DNA from: Bacillus sp. FJAT-42315
GTDB taxonomy: Bacteria > Bacillota > Bacilli > Bacillales > Domibacillaceae
Length of the DNA: 64,000 nt
Assembly: GCF_002797375.1 (NCBI RefSeq)
Contig: NZ_KZ454941.1
Location: 2,434,667-2,498,666 of the forward strand
Reading direction: 5' to 3'
The first letter of the stretch is position 1. Each line of letters starts with the position of its first letter. Under the pieces are notes generated by a model. That model made no database searches and was not told the DNA's origin. It saw only the letters and a program-made list of their open reading frames with translations. Position numbers and translations under genes: made by a program. This document shows positions 17,382 to 26,062 of this stretch, one piece after another.

Positions 17382-18372
17382 CGTCTTCTCCCCCCTTTAT
17401 ATGATCAAGAATTTGTACAGCCAATTTTTTATTTACTTTGCCCGGCTGTGCGGTGAATTTTGGTTTTTGACCAACCTTGACAGACAGGGGCTCATTAATG
17501 TGCTGTTTCAATTCAATGACATCTCCTACTGCAAGCGTCAAGAATTCTTCTATTGAAATAGCCGAATGTCCGAGCTCTGCGACAACAGATACATCTGCTT
17601 TTTTAATACGTTTTTCAAGTTTTTCAAGTTCACCGGGTGCTCTTTCCTTTTTATCTGGATTTTGCATCCAATAATGAACAGAAAGTTTAGGAATAATCGG
17701 TTCTAATACGACGTGCGGAATACAAATATTGATCATCCCAGTCGCTTCACCGATCGTCGTATTTAATGATATCACAACTACTGTTTCATTAGGTGATACC
17801 ATCTGCAAAAATTGAGAGTTTACTTCAAATTCAGCCATTAAAGGATCAATATCGACAAGATTCACCCATGCTTCTCGATAGTTTTCGAAAGCTCTCTCAA
17901 ACATATTCGACATAATTTTCGTTTCGATTTCTGTTAAATTGTCGACTTTATTGACGCTTACCCCTTTTCCACCTAACAATCGGTCTAACATCGCGTACGC
18001 TATATTCGGGTTAACCTCCATTAGAATTCTTCCCTCAAGTGGAGGAACCTCAAATACATTAAGAATTGTTTGATTAGGAATAGAGCGAATAAACTCTTCA
18101 TAAGGGATTTGATCAGCTGATACAACGGCAATTTGCACGTACGTTCGAAGCTGAGCTGAGAAAAATGTCGTCAAAATGCGAGCGAAATTATCATGCATTC
18201 TCGTTAAACTTCTAATTTGATCTTTCGAAAAACGCAACGCCCTTTTAAAGTCATACACTTTGACCTTTTTCTCTGCTTCTTCTTTTTTCAACTCATCAGC
18301 GTCCATTTCTCCAGTAGATAAAGCTGACAATAAGGCATCAATCTCATTTTGAGATAATATTTCTCCCGACAT
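17371..18372 (-). CDS. fliM: Flagellar motor switch protein FliM
   Basis: FliM is the C-ring subunit that receives CheY-P. The 333-residue protein starts with the CheY-P-binding helix ILSQNEIDALLSAL, followed by a CheC-like middle domain that lacks the phosphatase Glu/Asn motifs, and a C-terminal SpoA domain (about 255-325). The 3' end overlaps fliY by 11 bases. Confidence 0.97.
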   Translation of the reverse strand: MSGEILSQNEIDALLSALSTGEMDADELKKEEAEKKVKVYDFKRALRFSKDQIRSLTRMHDNFARILTTFFSAQLRTYVQIAVVSADQIPYEEFIRSIPNQTILNVFEVPPLEGRILMEVNPNIAYAMLDRLLGGKGVSVNKVDNLTEIETKIMSNMFERAFENYREAWVNLVDIDPLMAEFEVNSQFLQMVSPNETVVVISLNTTIGEATGMINICIPHVVLEPIIPKLSVHYWMQNPDKKERAPGELEKLEKRIKKADVSVVAELGHSAISIEEFLTLAVGDVIELKQHINEPLSVKVGQKPKFTAQPGKVNKKLAVQILDHIKGGEDDDE

Positions 18373-18398
18373 GCTCTCACCTCCGTCAAATGAATTAA

Positions 18399-18851
18399 TT
18401 ATTGGATGATATAAGAGGTGATATACACTTCAAGAACCTTTCCATCCTGCATAATTTCGTTTAATTCCATTTTTAATTGTTCTGTTAATTGTTCTTTCCC
18501 TCTACTACCTTTTAGTTCTTCTGCCTTCATTTCAGACAACTGCTTAATAATAATATTTTTCGCTTGAAAATCACGTTTTGTCATTTCTTCCATCGCTTCT
18601 TTGCTATCCGTTTGGATTTTAAACGAAATTCGAATGTAATCATCAGATGCCAAGTTCGTTGTCAATTCAGGTATATCGACCGATGATTCAATCACTTCAT
18701 CGATCGTCGGTTCTTTCGCACTGCCTTCACCTGAAGATTTCAAAATAATAATGATGGCGACAGTACCCACTAATAATATAACCGTTAAAAGAACAAGCAT
18801 GATCGTTAAAAGCTTATTTTTGCTTTTTACTTCTTGTGTTTCAGTCTCCAT
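18399..18851 (-). CDS. fliL: Flagellar basal body-associated protein FliL
   Basis: FliL is a single-pass membrane protein that surrounds or stabilises the stator units. The 150-residue protein has a short cytosolic N-terminus, one membrane segment (about 15-37) and an extracytoplasmic stomatin-like domain containing YIRISFKIQTDSKEA and the conserved IIIKQLSEMKAEELKG. Its start overlaps the swrD stop by 11 bases. Confidence 0.95.
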   Translation of the reverse strand: METETQEVKSKNKLLTIMLVLLTVILLVGTVAIIIILKSSGEGSAKEPTIDEVIESSVDIPELTTNLASDDYIRISFKIQTDSKEAMEEMTKRDFQAKNIIIKQLSEMKAEELKGSRGKEQLTEQLKMELNEIMQDGKVLEVYITSYIIQ

Positions 18852-19062
18852 CCCGACCCTCTCCTATATCCATTTTCCCTAAAAGATGAACGCGACGATA
18901 AAATTCCTCCATCCGCTTTCTCACTTCATCCTCCGACTCACGAACAAGAAACTTCCTCCCATTCGAAAGCGTAATTGTCGTATCTGGAAAGCTTTCCACC
19001 GTTTCAATATACAGGGCATTTAACAAAAACGATTTGCCATTCAATCTCGTCACATTAATCAA
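18841..19062 (-). CDS. swrD: Flagellar motor power protein SwrD (FlbD family)
   Basis: SwrD raises flagellar torque and is required for swarming in B. subtilis. The 73-residue protein belongs to the FlbD family and starts IN-VTRLNGKSFLLNALYIE, followed by PDTTITLSNGRKFLV. The start is a TTG (ATT AAT GTG follow); an in-frame GTG four codons later is a possible alternative. No strong ribosome binding site precedes either, and an 8-bp inverted repeat lies just upstream, so translation is probably weak or controlled. Confidence 0.9.
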   Translation of the reverse strand: MINVTRLNGKSFLLNALYIETVESFPDTTITLSNGRKFLVRESEDEVRKRMEEFYRRVHLLGKMDIGEGRDGD

Positions 19063-19069
19063 TACGTTT

Positions 19070-19096
19070 CAGGGTTGAAGCGACACTCCAACCCTG
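19070..19096 (-). repeat. Hairpin between the hook gene and swrD
   Basis: Perfect 8-bp inverted repeat CAGGGTTG (19070-19077) and CAACCCTG (19089-19096) with an 11-nt loop. On the minus-strand RNA it ends eight bases before the swrD TTG start and has no T-run behind it. It is more likely an mRNA stability or translation element than a terminator. Confidence 0.5.
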
Positions 19097-19125
19097 GCCC
19101 CTCCCCTATATGTAAAAATTATTCA

Positions 19126-19908
19126 TTATCGTTTCAAATTCACTAGCTCTTGCAAAATCTCATCAGACGTCGTAATAATCCGCGTATTCGCCTGGAACCC
19201 ACGCTGCGCAACAATCATTTCTGTGAACTCTTCAGAAAGGTCAACGTTCGACATTTCTAGTGTACCTGCAACAATTACACCGGTTCCGTCTTCTCCAGGA
19301 TTCGCAGAAACAGGAGCACCTGAGTTTGGTGTTTCTTCAAATAAATTGTTTCCTACTTTCATCAAACCATCTGGATTAGGGAATTTTGCAAGCTCGATGA
19401 TTCCTGCTGTTTGTAAAGTCCCGGCAGTATCTGTATAAGTCACTTCACCATTAGCTCCAACACTTAGATCTTTAGCATCTTGTGGAATTTGGGCAATAGC
19501 AGGTTCAATTTTAAGACCATCTGCATTGACTAAATTACCGTCGACATCTAAATAAAGATTTCCAGCTCTTGTATACAGTGTGTTATTGCCATCTGTCACT
19601 TGGAAAAAACCATCACCAGAAATCGCTAAATCCAATGGACGAAACGTTGTTTGTGTACTTCCTTGGGTATGGATCGTATCAATCGCTGCTAATTGAGAAC
19701 CAAGTCCTACTTGTCGTGGATTCGTCCCTCCACGATTAGCTGTCGGAGCACTCGCCCCAGACACTTGCTGACTGATCATATCTTTAAATACGACACGACC
19801 TTTTTTAAATCCAAACGTATTGACATTCGCAATATTATTTCCGATGACATCTAATTTCGTTTGAAAGCCTTTCATTCCACTAATTCCTGAGTACATGGAG
19901 CGTAGCAT
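19126..19908 (-). CDS. flgE: Flagellar hook protein FlgE (formerly annotated FlgG)
   Basis: This is the rod/hook-family protein that B. subtilis annotation calls FlgE, the hook subunit. The 260-residue protein begins MLRSMYSGISGMKGFQTKLDV-like with the NNIANVNTFGFKK motif, and ends with the family-conserved VDLSEEFTEMIVAQRGFQAN and TTSDEILQELVNLKR. The middle is a D1-type domain. It follows flgD, the hook cap gene. The length is close to B. subtilis FlgE and much shorter than enterobacterial FlgE. Confidence 0.93.
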   Translation of the reverse strand: MLRSMYSGISGMKGFQTKLDVIGNNIANVNTFGFKKGRVVFKDMISQQVSGASAPTANRGGTNPRQVGLGSQLAAIDTIHTQGSTQTTFRPLDLAISGDGFFQVTDGNNTLYTRAGNLYLDVDGNLVNADGLKIEPAIAQIPQDAKDLSVGANGEVTYTDTAGTLQTAGIIELAKFPNPDGLMKVGNNLFEETPNSGAPVSANPGEDGTGVIVAGTLEMSNVDLSEEFTEMIVAQRGFQANTRIITTSDEILQELVNLKR

Positions 19909-19956
19909 AATTGAATTTCCCCTTTCGATTTTCGAAATGTTTTTTAACGTTTGTTA

Positions 19957-20607
19957 TTATTCAATTTTTGTTAACTCAGACGTGGCGATTTTTTCACCAT
20001 TGTCTAAATGGAGCCAGATGGTTCCATCTTTAATCGATACGGATTGGACGGTGGCAGTTTGTTCAACTTCTTCTTTTTGCCACGTTACTTTACGACCGAT
20101 TAATTGGCTTGCCTCGACCAGTGAATGACCACCTGAGGCTGTTCCACCTTTAATTTCAGAAATATTACCCGGCTCTAGCTTCGTGCCATCTTCGAGCGTG
20201 AACTCGACACCACCATCTTTGAACTGAACAGATACAATTTTACCTGTTCCTTCCGTGATAATAGGCTCAGGCTTTTTACCACCTTCATCAACTTCCTCTG
20301 TACTCTCTTCGATTTTATGCCAGACGACTTCTTTACCAACAAATGAATTATAACTAATCATTTGCGAGGAATATTGAACTTGTGCCATTTGGTTGATAGC
20401 TGCTGTCATGTTAACTTGCTGCTCGAGAGAAGAAAAAGTAGCCATTTGGGCGATAAAATCTTTATCCTCCATAGGACTTAATGGATCTTGGTTTTGCAAC
20501 TGTACCATTAATATTTTCAGAAATTCATCTTTTCCAAGACTGCTATTCCCTGTCTTTCTTTCTTTTGACTTATCAGGTAAATATAGACTCGGGTCGATTT
20601 TAGACAT
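19957..20607 (-). CDS. flgD: Flagellar hook cap protein FlgD with a duplicated C-terminal module
   Basis: FlgD caps the growing hook and is discarded at hook completion. Residues 25-80 carry the family N-terminal region with LGKDEFLKILMVQLQNQDPLSPMEDKDFIAQMATFSSLEQ-type motifs. The rest comprises two related modules (about 84-152 and 162-216), each with V/I-G-K/R-x-V-x-W-x-K, then S-V-x-x-K-D-G and an L-x-x-G-x-K stretch. These resemble the Tudor-like module of FlgD. At 216 residues the protein is longer than the roughly 140 residues of B. subtilis FlgD. Confidence 0.93.
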   Translation of the reverse strand: MSKIDPSLYLPDKSKERKTGNSSLGKDEFLKILMVQLQNQDPLSPMEDKDFIAQMATFSSLEQQVNMTAAINQMAQVQYSSQMISYNSFVGKEVVWHKIEESTEEVDEGGKKPEPIITEGTGKIVSVQFKDGGVEFTLEDGTKLEPGNISEIKGGTASGGHSLVEASQLIGRKVTWQKEEVEQTATVQSVSIKDGTIWLHLDNGEKIATSELTKIE

Positions 20608-20615
20608 GCGATCAC

Positions 20616-21815
20616 CTAAACTTCCATATTTTCTAGTACATCTTTAAATTGTTCTACTGGCTGGTCTTCAGTTTCTTTCTGCTGCGACTGTTGCTGCTGT
20701 TGCTTCGTTTGTTGTTCCTGTTGAGATGGACGATCAAACTTTTGAGGGTCCGCTTGACTATGAGCTAACTCAATTTTGTCCACGGTAATGTTTTGTTGAG
20801 TAAACGCATGCTTTAAGCTATGAACATGCTGTTCAAACAAATCCTTCACCATAGAAGTCGAAGAAAGAATCTTCGCCGTCATCACACCATTCTGTTGTAA
20901 CAACTCAATTCTTAAGCTGCCGAGTTGCTCCGGATAAAGCTTAATCAGCAACCGATTACCATTTGGCGTTTTCATTAAGTTGGAATTATTGAGAATTTGT
21001 GAAAATTTTTCAATAAACTGTTCCATATTCATCGGCTTCGGATTCGTTGGCACCATCATCGTAAAATTCCCTACTTTTGATAATGGTTGAAAAATAGGTT
21101 GAATGACGATTTCTTCTTTAGATAATGCTTGTTCCTGATTTACATGTTGATAGTTTTTAAATGCCTGTTGCAAAACCCCATCTAATTTACTTGAAAGTTC
21201 TTTTAATATGCTCTTTAGAGCTTGTTGTTGTTCTTGAATACTTGTATTGCTATCTGCCTTTTCGCTGAACAACTCCCAGACTTTTGCGGCTTGTAATAAC
21301 GTATTAACTAATTTCCCTTCGGCTTTGGGCCAATCTTGGGGAGAAATTGTTGTTAATAGTTGAATCACACTCAGCATGTCACTTATGTCCGTTGGATTCT
21401 CTATATCTGTAGGGGGATCTTCGTTAATCGCCACTTGTCCAGCAACATCGTTTCCATTCGTTATATTGGTGAACTGCTTCATCAGCTTCTCAATCATGCT
21501 TTGTAACTCAGTTGGATTCATCCCTAGAAACAGGGCTATTTCTTCAAAGGACGGCATTTTCCCATCAGACATCCATTCCTTTGCTAATGGTTTCACGCCT
21601 GGAGCTATGCCCGTTAACTCATCGATGTTTTTCGTATTGATAATTTGTTTAATTGCTTCTAACAGCTGTGATGCTTCATTTTGTACAGTTGCACTTAATC
21701 CACTTGTTTCTAATTTCAACATTAATTGGAATGAAGATCCTAACCCCGCTTGCTTAGGTGCGGCAGCTTGATTTATCTGCGAACCACCTAAAAATATATT
21801 CCCTACACCTATCAT
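20616..21815 (-). CDS. fliK: Flagellar hook-length control protein FliK
   Basis: FliK measures hook length and triggers the FlhB specificity switch. The 399-residue protein has a variable N-terminal ruler region (to about 270) and a conserved C-terminal Flg_hook domain (about 285-365) with LLIKLYPEQLGSLRIELLQQNG and VKDLFEQHVHSLKHAF. The last 40 residues are glutamine-rich. It lies between ylxF and flgD, the usual place. Confidence 0.92.
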   Translation of the reverse strand: MIGVGNIFLGGSQINQAAAPKQAGLGSSFQLMLKLETSGLSATVQNEASQLLEAIKQIINTKNIDELTGIAPGVKPLAKEWMSDGKMPSFEEIALFLGMNPTELQSMIEKLMKQFTNITNGNDVAGQVAINEDPPTDIENPTDISDMLSVIQLLTTISPQDWPKAEGKLVNTLLQAAKVWELFSEKADSNTSIQEQQQALKSILKELSSKLDGVLQQAFKNYQHVNQEQALSKEEIVIQPIFQPLSKVGNFTMMVPTNPKPMNMEQFIEKFSQILNNSNLMKTPNGNRLLIKLYPEQLGSLRIELLQQNGVMTAKILSSTSMVKDLFEQHVHSLKHAFTQQNITVDKIELAHSQADPQKFDRPSQQEQQTKQQQQQSQQKETEDQPVEQFKDVLENMEV

Positions 21816-21842
21816 CTATTTGTCACCTCTATGTTTTCTTTC

Positions 21843-22478
21843 TCATTGAGTGAGCAATTTTGTATACTTTGCAGCTGTTTCTGGCGGGAGCTTCTCTAAA
21901 ATCTTAGCTTGCTTATCCGTGCTCATCGCTGAAATAATATCGACCGCTTCCTTATCAGATAAATTTACAATGATATTGGCGATGTTCTTCGGTGCCATTG
22001 ATTCATACGTATCAACCAACGGGTTATCGACTTTATCATCTGGCTTATTTCCCCCGTCTGGCTGGCCATCTTTACTGTCTTGTTGTTGTTTCTGCTGTTG
22101 TTCCAGTTCAACCTTTAATCGATCTTTTTCAGTTAACAACTTCTCGACTTCCTGTTTAGAAGCTTCAAGTTTCTTTTGTAACTTCTCGATTTCTGCTTTT
22201 TGATCTTCCACTTCTGCCTGTAAGGAAACTAGCCGATTCTTTGCTACTTTCTCGTCTTTCGATGCTTCACTATCAATCATTGAAGACACACCTGGAATGC
22301 TCGTACCAAGCTCCTTCGCCTTATCAAAAATATTCACACCAGCGACTGTCATCACAATAAGCGCGACTGTTATTGCAAACAAAATAGGAATCACAATAGC
22401 AAAAAGAAACCATTGTAGTTTGCCCGCTTTATTTCCTTTTTCTTGTTCCACGTTTTCTTTTTTCTTTTTTCGTGCCAT
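21843..22478 (-). CDS. ylxF: MgtE N-domain-like flagellar protein YlxF (MotE family)
   Basis: YlxF is a conserved fla-operon protein; related MotE proteins chaperone the stator protein MotC in other bacteria, while the Bacillus role is not settled. I choose the ATG at 22478 (MARKKKKENVEQ) with GGTGGGAG five bases upstream; length 211. It has a basic N-terminus, one membrane segment (about 21-45), a long coiled coil (about 62-128), an acidic/glutamine linker and a C-terminal MgtE-N-like domain with MAPKNIANIIVNLSDKEAVDI (about 150-210). Confidence 0.9.
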   Translation of the reverse strand: MARKKKKENVEQEKGNKAGKLQWFLFAIVIPILFAITVALIVMTVAGVNIFDKAKELGTSIPGVSSMIDSEASKDEKVAKNRLVSLQAEVEDQKAEIEKLQKKLEASKQEVEKLLTEKDRLKVELEQQQKQQQDSKDGQPDGGNKPDDKVDNPLVDTYESMAPKNIANIIVNLSDKEAVDIISAMSTDKQAKILEKLPPETAAKYTKLLTQ

Positions 22479-22490
22479 AATTGCTCCCAC

Positions 22491-22937
22491 CTAATTTCTT
22501 TGGTTCATAAATTGAATCGTTGAAATTTCATCCATTTGATGTTGTTCCATCACGAGCAAACTTGCATTAAATTTCTTGAAATCTTTTTCTTTCATTTTCT
22601 CATACTTTTTTACTTCAATATTTCTTTCCTGCAATTGCTGTTCGCACCACTGCATTTTATTGCGGGCATGAATAACGACTTGCTGTTGGAAAGAAATCGT
22701 TTGTTCAAGGTTGGAAACAAATTGTTGATAATGCTGAACTTCGTATATCGAAAAGCCGCTCACCATTCGCGTTTCTTGATAATCGATTAACTCTTCTTTT
22801 TTCTTTAAGAGTGTATAGAGCTTTTCAGCAGCTTCCTCGAATTTTTTCATCGCTTCCATATAACTATTTTGCATTTCTTCTTTTTCTTGTTCTCTCAGCT
22901 GCAATATTTTTGTAAATTTATAGTGATAAGCTCCCAT
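22491..22937 (-). CDS. fliJ: Flagellar export protein FliJ
   Basis: FliJ is the coiled-coil stalk of the FliH-FliI-FliJ ATPase complex that couples it to FlhA. The 148-residue product is almost entirely helical and charged, with FKFTKILQLREQEKEE-like start. The fold and its position after fliI carry the call, as sequence conservation is low in this family. Confidence 0.93.
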   Translation of the reverse strand: MGAYHYKFTKILQLREQEKEEMQNSYMEAMKKFEEAAEKLYTLLKKKEELIDYQETRMVSGFSIYEVQHYQQFVSNLEQTISFQQQVVIHARNKMQWCEQQLQERNIEVKKYEKMKEKDFKKFNASLLVMEQHQMDEISTIQFMNQRN

Positions 22938-24262
22938 TATAACGCTCCTTTTTCAGCTAACTGAATGAGGGATTGAATGCTATTGTCTAATGTCACCTTT
23001 TCTTCTGTTTGCTGCTTTAAAAACGAGAGGATCTTCGGATAATACTCAATGGCCCGGTCAATTTCAGCAGATGATCCCTTTTTGTATGCACCGATATTAA
23101 TTAAGTCTTCTGAATTCAAGTACGTGCTCATCAATTCTCTTATCGTGCCGGCTGCCTGTTTATGTTCTTTTGATGCTAAATGGCTCATCAATCGACTGAT
23201 ACTTTTTAAAACATTAATCGCCGGGTACTGTCCTTTATTGGCTAGTTCTCGATCCAGGACAATATGACCATCCAAAATTCCACGAACAGCATCGGCAATC
23301 GGTTCATTCATATCATCCCCATCGACTAGTACCGTATAAAAAGCAGTAATTGTGCCATGATGATTGGTGCCCGTTCGCTCAAGTAGCTTCGGCATAATCG
23401 CAAACACAGAAGGAGTATATCCTTTCGTAGCTGGAGGTTCTCCAACCGCTAGGCCTACTTCCCGTTGTGCCATGGCCACACGAGTAACAGAATCCATCAT
23501 TAGCATAACATTTAAGCCTTTATCTCGAAAATACTCAGCAATGGCCGTTGCCGTAAACGCTCCTTTAATTCTCATTAACGCAGGCTGATCGGAAGTAGCA
23601 GCGACGATGATGGAGCGAGCTCGGCCCTCGGGACCAAGATCTCTTTCCACAAATTCGCGGACCTCTCTTCCGCGCTCTCCGATTAAGGCAATCACGTTAA
23701 TGTCTGCATTTGTGTTTCTAGCAATCATCCCGAGTAAAGTACTCTTTCCGACACCGCTTCCTGCAAATATCCCGATTCTTTGCCCTTTCCCTACCGTCAA
23801 TAAGCTATCAATCGCCCTTACTCCTACTTCTAATTTCTCACTAATAGGTGGCCTACTTAGAGGATTAGGTGGTTTTTTTTCCGTCCCGACTGTTGTCAAT
23901 GTTTTCGGTAAGGGTGTCCCATCTAAAGGTTCCCCCATAGAGTCAATAACTTTTCCTATTAAAGCTGGACCTACCTTCACTTCAAGCGATCGACCTGAAT
24001 TCTCAACTAAGCTTCCAGGAGAAATGTCATTAATATCTCCATAAGGCATTAAAACGACCATTTCTTCTTTAAAGCCGATCACTTCTGCTGGAATAAACGT
24101 CTTAGGTTGATCCTCTTTATTCGGATAAATATAACAAACATCGCCAATTGAAGCTTTTGGTCCTTGGGATTCAATCATAAGCCCTACTACCCGCTTGATT
24201 CGACCGTATCTCTTGTATGTATCTAATTGTTCCAGTTTTGATGACAATGTCGTTATATTCAC
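22937..24262 (-). CDS. fliI: Flagellar export ATPase FliI
   Basis: FliI is the hexameric ATPase of flagellar type III export, homologous to F1 beta. The 441-residue protein shows Walker A GSGVGKST at 168-175, the nearby GERGREVREF motif, Walker B MLMMDSVTRVA and the ERTG catalytic region. The start is a GTG with AGGTGAAG upstream, overlapping the fliH stop. The stop overlaps the fliJ start by one base. Confidence 0.97.
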   Translation of the reverse strand: MNITTLSSKLEQLDTYKRYGRIKRVVGLMIESQGPKASIGDVCYIYPNKEDQPKTFIPAEVIGFKEEMVVLMPYGDINDISPGSLVENSGRSLEVKVGPALIGKVIDSMGEPLDGTPLPKTLTTVGTEKKPPNPLSRPPISEKLEVGVRAIDSLLTVGKGQRIGIFAGSGVGKSTLLGMIARNTNADINVIALIGERGREVREFVERDLGPEGRARSIIVAATSDQPALMRIKGAFTATAIAEYFRDKGLNVMLMMDSVTRVAMAQREVGLAVGEPPATKGYTPSVFAIMPKLLERTGTNHHGTITAFYTVLVDGDDMNEPIADAVRGILDGHIVLDRELANKGQYPAINVLKSISRLMSHLASKEHKQAAGTIRELMSTYLNSEDLINIGAYKKGSSAEIDRAIEYYPKILSFLKQQTEEKVTLDNSIQSLIQLAEKGAL

Positions 24263-25053
24263 TGTTCTTCACCTTCAAGAAGTTCAAATAGTTGTGTTCT
24301 TAACTGCCATAATTGACTATCAATGCCTACATCAATTCTTCCCTGTTTCGTGTCGATGTAGCAACCATTTTCTTCAAGCTCTTCATTTGGATAAATGTAT
24401 ATAAGAGTATCAACAGGGAACATCGCTTCAAACTCTACTTTTTGATCAACGACAAGCGGATAGTGAACAGGGTGGACATGAATTTGGATTTCTTTTTGAT
24501 CATATACTTCTTTCAATGCTTGTTGTAAAACAGGAAGGAACATGTCTGGATGCTCCTGTAACACCTGTCCTAAAATTTTTTCAGCTGTTTGCATAGCCAA
24601 ATGCAAGATCGTCTTTTCTGCTTGTTGAACATTATTTTGATACTCTTGTTGCGAACTAACTACCGCTTGTTTAGCTGCTTCGATTAACTGTTCGTATTCG
24701 CTGTAGCCTAATTGTCGACCTTCTTCATGACCGCTTGCTACACCTTCTTCATGAGCTTTCTCTATTAACAGCTTTCTTTCCTCATTCCACGCTTGTCTTT
24801 CTTCGTTCACTTGCGCTCTAATTTCTTCGCTTTCTTCTTTAGCTTTTTGGATCATTGAATCAGCTTCTATATAAGCCTTATCTAATTGCTTCTGCCTTTC
24901 TGCTTCCAATAAAGCCTTTTGACTACTTTCTTCTTTTTTTTGTTCCTCTATCAGTTCTTTCTCCGATTGAATGATTTTTATTTCGATCATTTTTTGAGGT
25001 TCACTTGGCATTTCTGTTCTTTGAGATTTAATCAGCCTAGACAATGATGTCAT
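24259..25053 (-). CDS. fliH: Flagellar export ATPase regulator FliH
   Basis: FliH dimers hold FliI at the C-ring and control its activity. The protein is glutamate- and glutamine-rich with a long central coiled coil (about 30-130) and a C-terminal domain containing LHLAMQTAEKILGQVLQE. The start is uncertain: a GTG at 25065, the ATG at 25053 (MTSLSRLIKSQ) and a TTG at 25044 are all in frame inside the fliG 3' end. GGAGGAG is best spaced for the TTG and close for the ATG; I report the ATG, 264 residues. Confidence 0.9.
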   Translation of the reverse strand: MTSLSRLIKSQRTEMPSEPQKMIEIKIIQSEKELIEEQKKEESSQKALLEAERQKQLDKAYIEADSMIQKAKEESEEIRAQVNEERQAWNEERKLLIEKAHEEGVASGHEEGRQLGYSEYEQLIEAAKQAVVSSQQEYQNNVQQAEKTILHLAMQTAEKILGQVLQEHPDMFLPVLQQALKEVYDQKEIQIHVHPVHYPLVVDQKVEFEAMFPVDTLIYIYPNEELEENGCYIDTKQGRIDVGIDSQLWQLRTQLFELLEGEEQ

Positions 25054-26050
25054 CTCCTCCGCCACGCGCGATGATAATTTCCCCTGCTTCCTCTAACCTA
25101 CGAATCGTAGCTACAATGCGGGATTGAGATTCTTCTACATCGCGGAGACGCACAGGTCCCATATATTCCATCTCTTCTTTGAAAGTATCCACCATCCGTT
25201 TAGACATATTACGGAATACAACATCCTTCACTTCTTCACTAGACACTTTCAATGAAAGCAATAGATCTTCATTCTCACAGTCACGGATAACGCGCTGAAT
25301 CGATCTGTTATCCAATGTAACGATATCTTCAAAGACGAACATCCGTTTCTTGATTTCTTCTGCGAGTTCTGGATCTTGAATTTCAAGTGCATCCAAAATC
25401 GTTTTCTCCGTTGCTCGATCGACTCCATTCAATACTTCCACAACTGCCTCTACTCCACCTGTTTGTGTATAATCTTGCGTGACAGTTGCGCTTAGCTTTC
25501 GCTCAAGAATCGCTTCAACTTCATTAATAATTTCAGGAGATGTGCTATCCATAATCGCTATCCGTTTAGCAATATCCGCCTGTACCTCTTGAGGCAACTC
25601 CGATAGAATTTGACCCGCTTGTTGCGGGTCTAAATAAGATAAAATCAATGCAATCGTTTGTGGATGTTCATTTTGAATAAAGTTCAATATTTGATTCGCA
25701 TCCGCTTTCCTTGCAAAATCAAACGGCCTTACTTGCAAAGACGAGGTCAGTCGATTAATAATCGTTTGTGCTTGGTCTTTACCAAGAGCTTTCTCTAAAA
25801 CTGTTTTCGCATAGCCAATTCCCCCTTGACTAATATAGTCTTGAGCAAGGGCAATATTATGAAACTCGTCAAATACTTCTTCTTTTATTTCAGATTCGAC
25901 CTTCTTAACACCCGAAATTTCTAGAGTTAAACGTTCGATTTCTTCCTCAGACAAATGTTTGTAAACTGACGCCGATACGTCAGGGCCAAGAGAAATGAGA
26001 AGAATGGCTGCTTTTTGTTTACCTGTCAATTTTTTATCTCTAACGCCCAC
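25037..26050 (-). CDS. fliG: Flagellar motor switch protein FliG
   Basis: FliG is the C-ring subunit that contacts the stators and generates torque. I choose the GTG at 26050 (MGVRDKKLTGKQKAAILL) over the TTG at 26056 because GGAGG is eight bases upstream of the GTG; length 337. It contains the EHPQ motif (NEHPQTIALIL), the ARM domain and a C-terminal torque domain with EEIKKRMFVFEDIVTLDNRS and FEDI charged helix. It ends GGGDDIIV. Confidence 0.97.
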   Translation of the reverse strand: MGVRDKKLTGKQKAAILLISLGPDVSASVYKHLSEEEIERLTLEISGVKKVESEIKEEVFDEFHNIALAQDYISQGGIGYAKTVLEKALGKDQAQTIINRLTSSLQVRPFDFARKADANQILNFIQNEHPQTIALILSYLDPQQAGQILSELPQEVQADIAKRIAIMDSTSPEIINEVEAILERKLSATVTQDYTQTGGVEAVVEVLNGVDRATEKTILDALEIQDPELAEEIKKRMFVFEDIVTLDNRSIQRVIRDCENEDLLLSLKVSSEEVKDVVFRNMSKRMVDTFKEEMEYMGPVRLRDVEESQSRIVATIRRLEEAGEIIIARGGGDDIIV

Positions 26051-26062
26051 TTCCAATACCTC

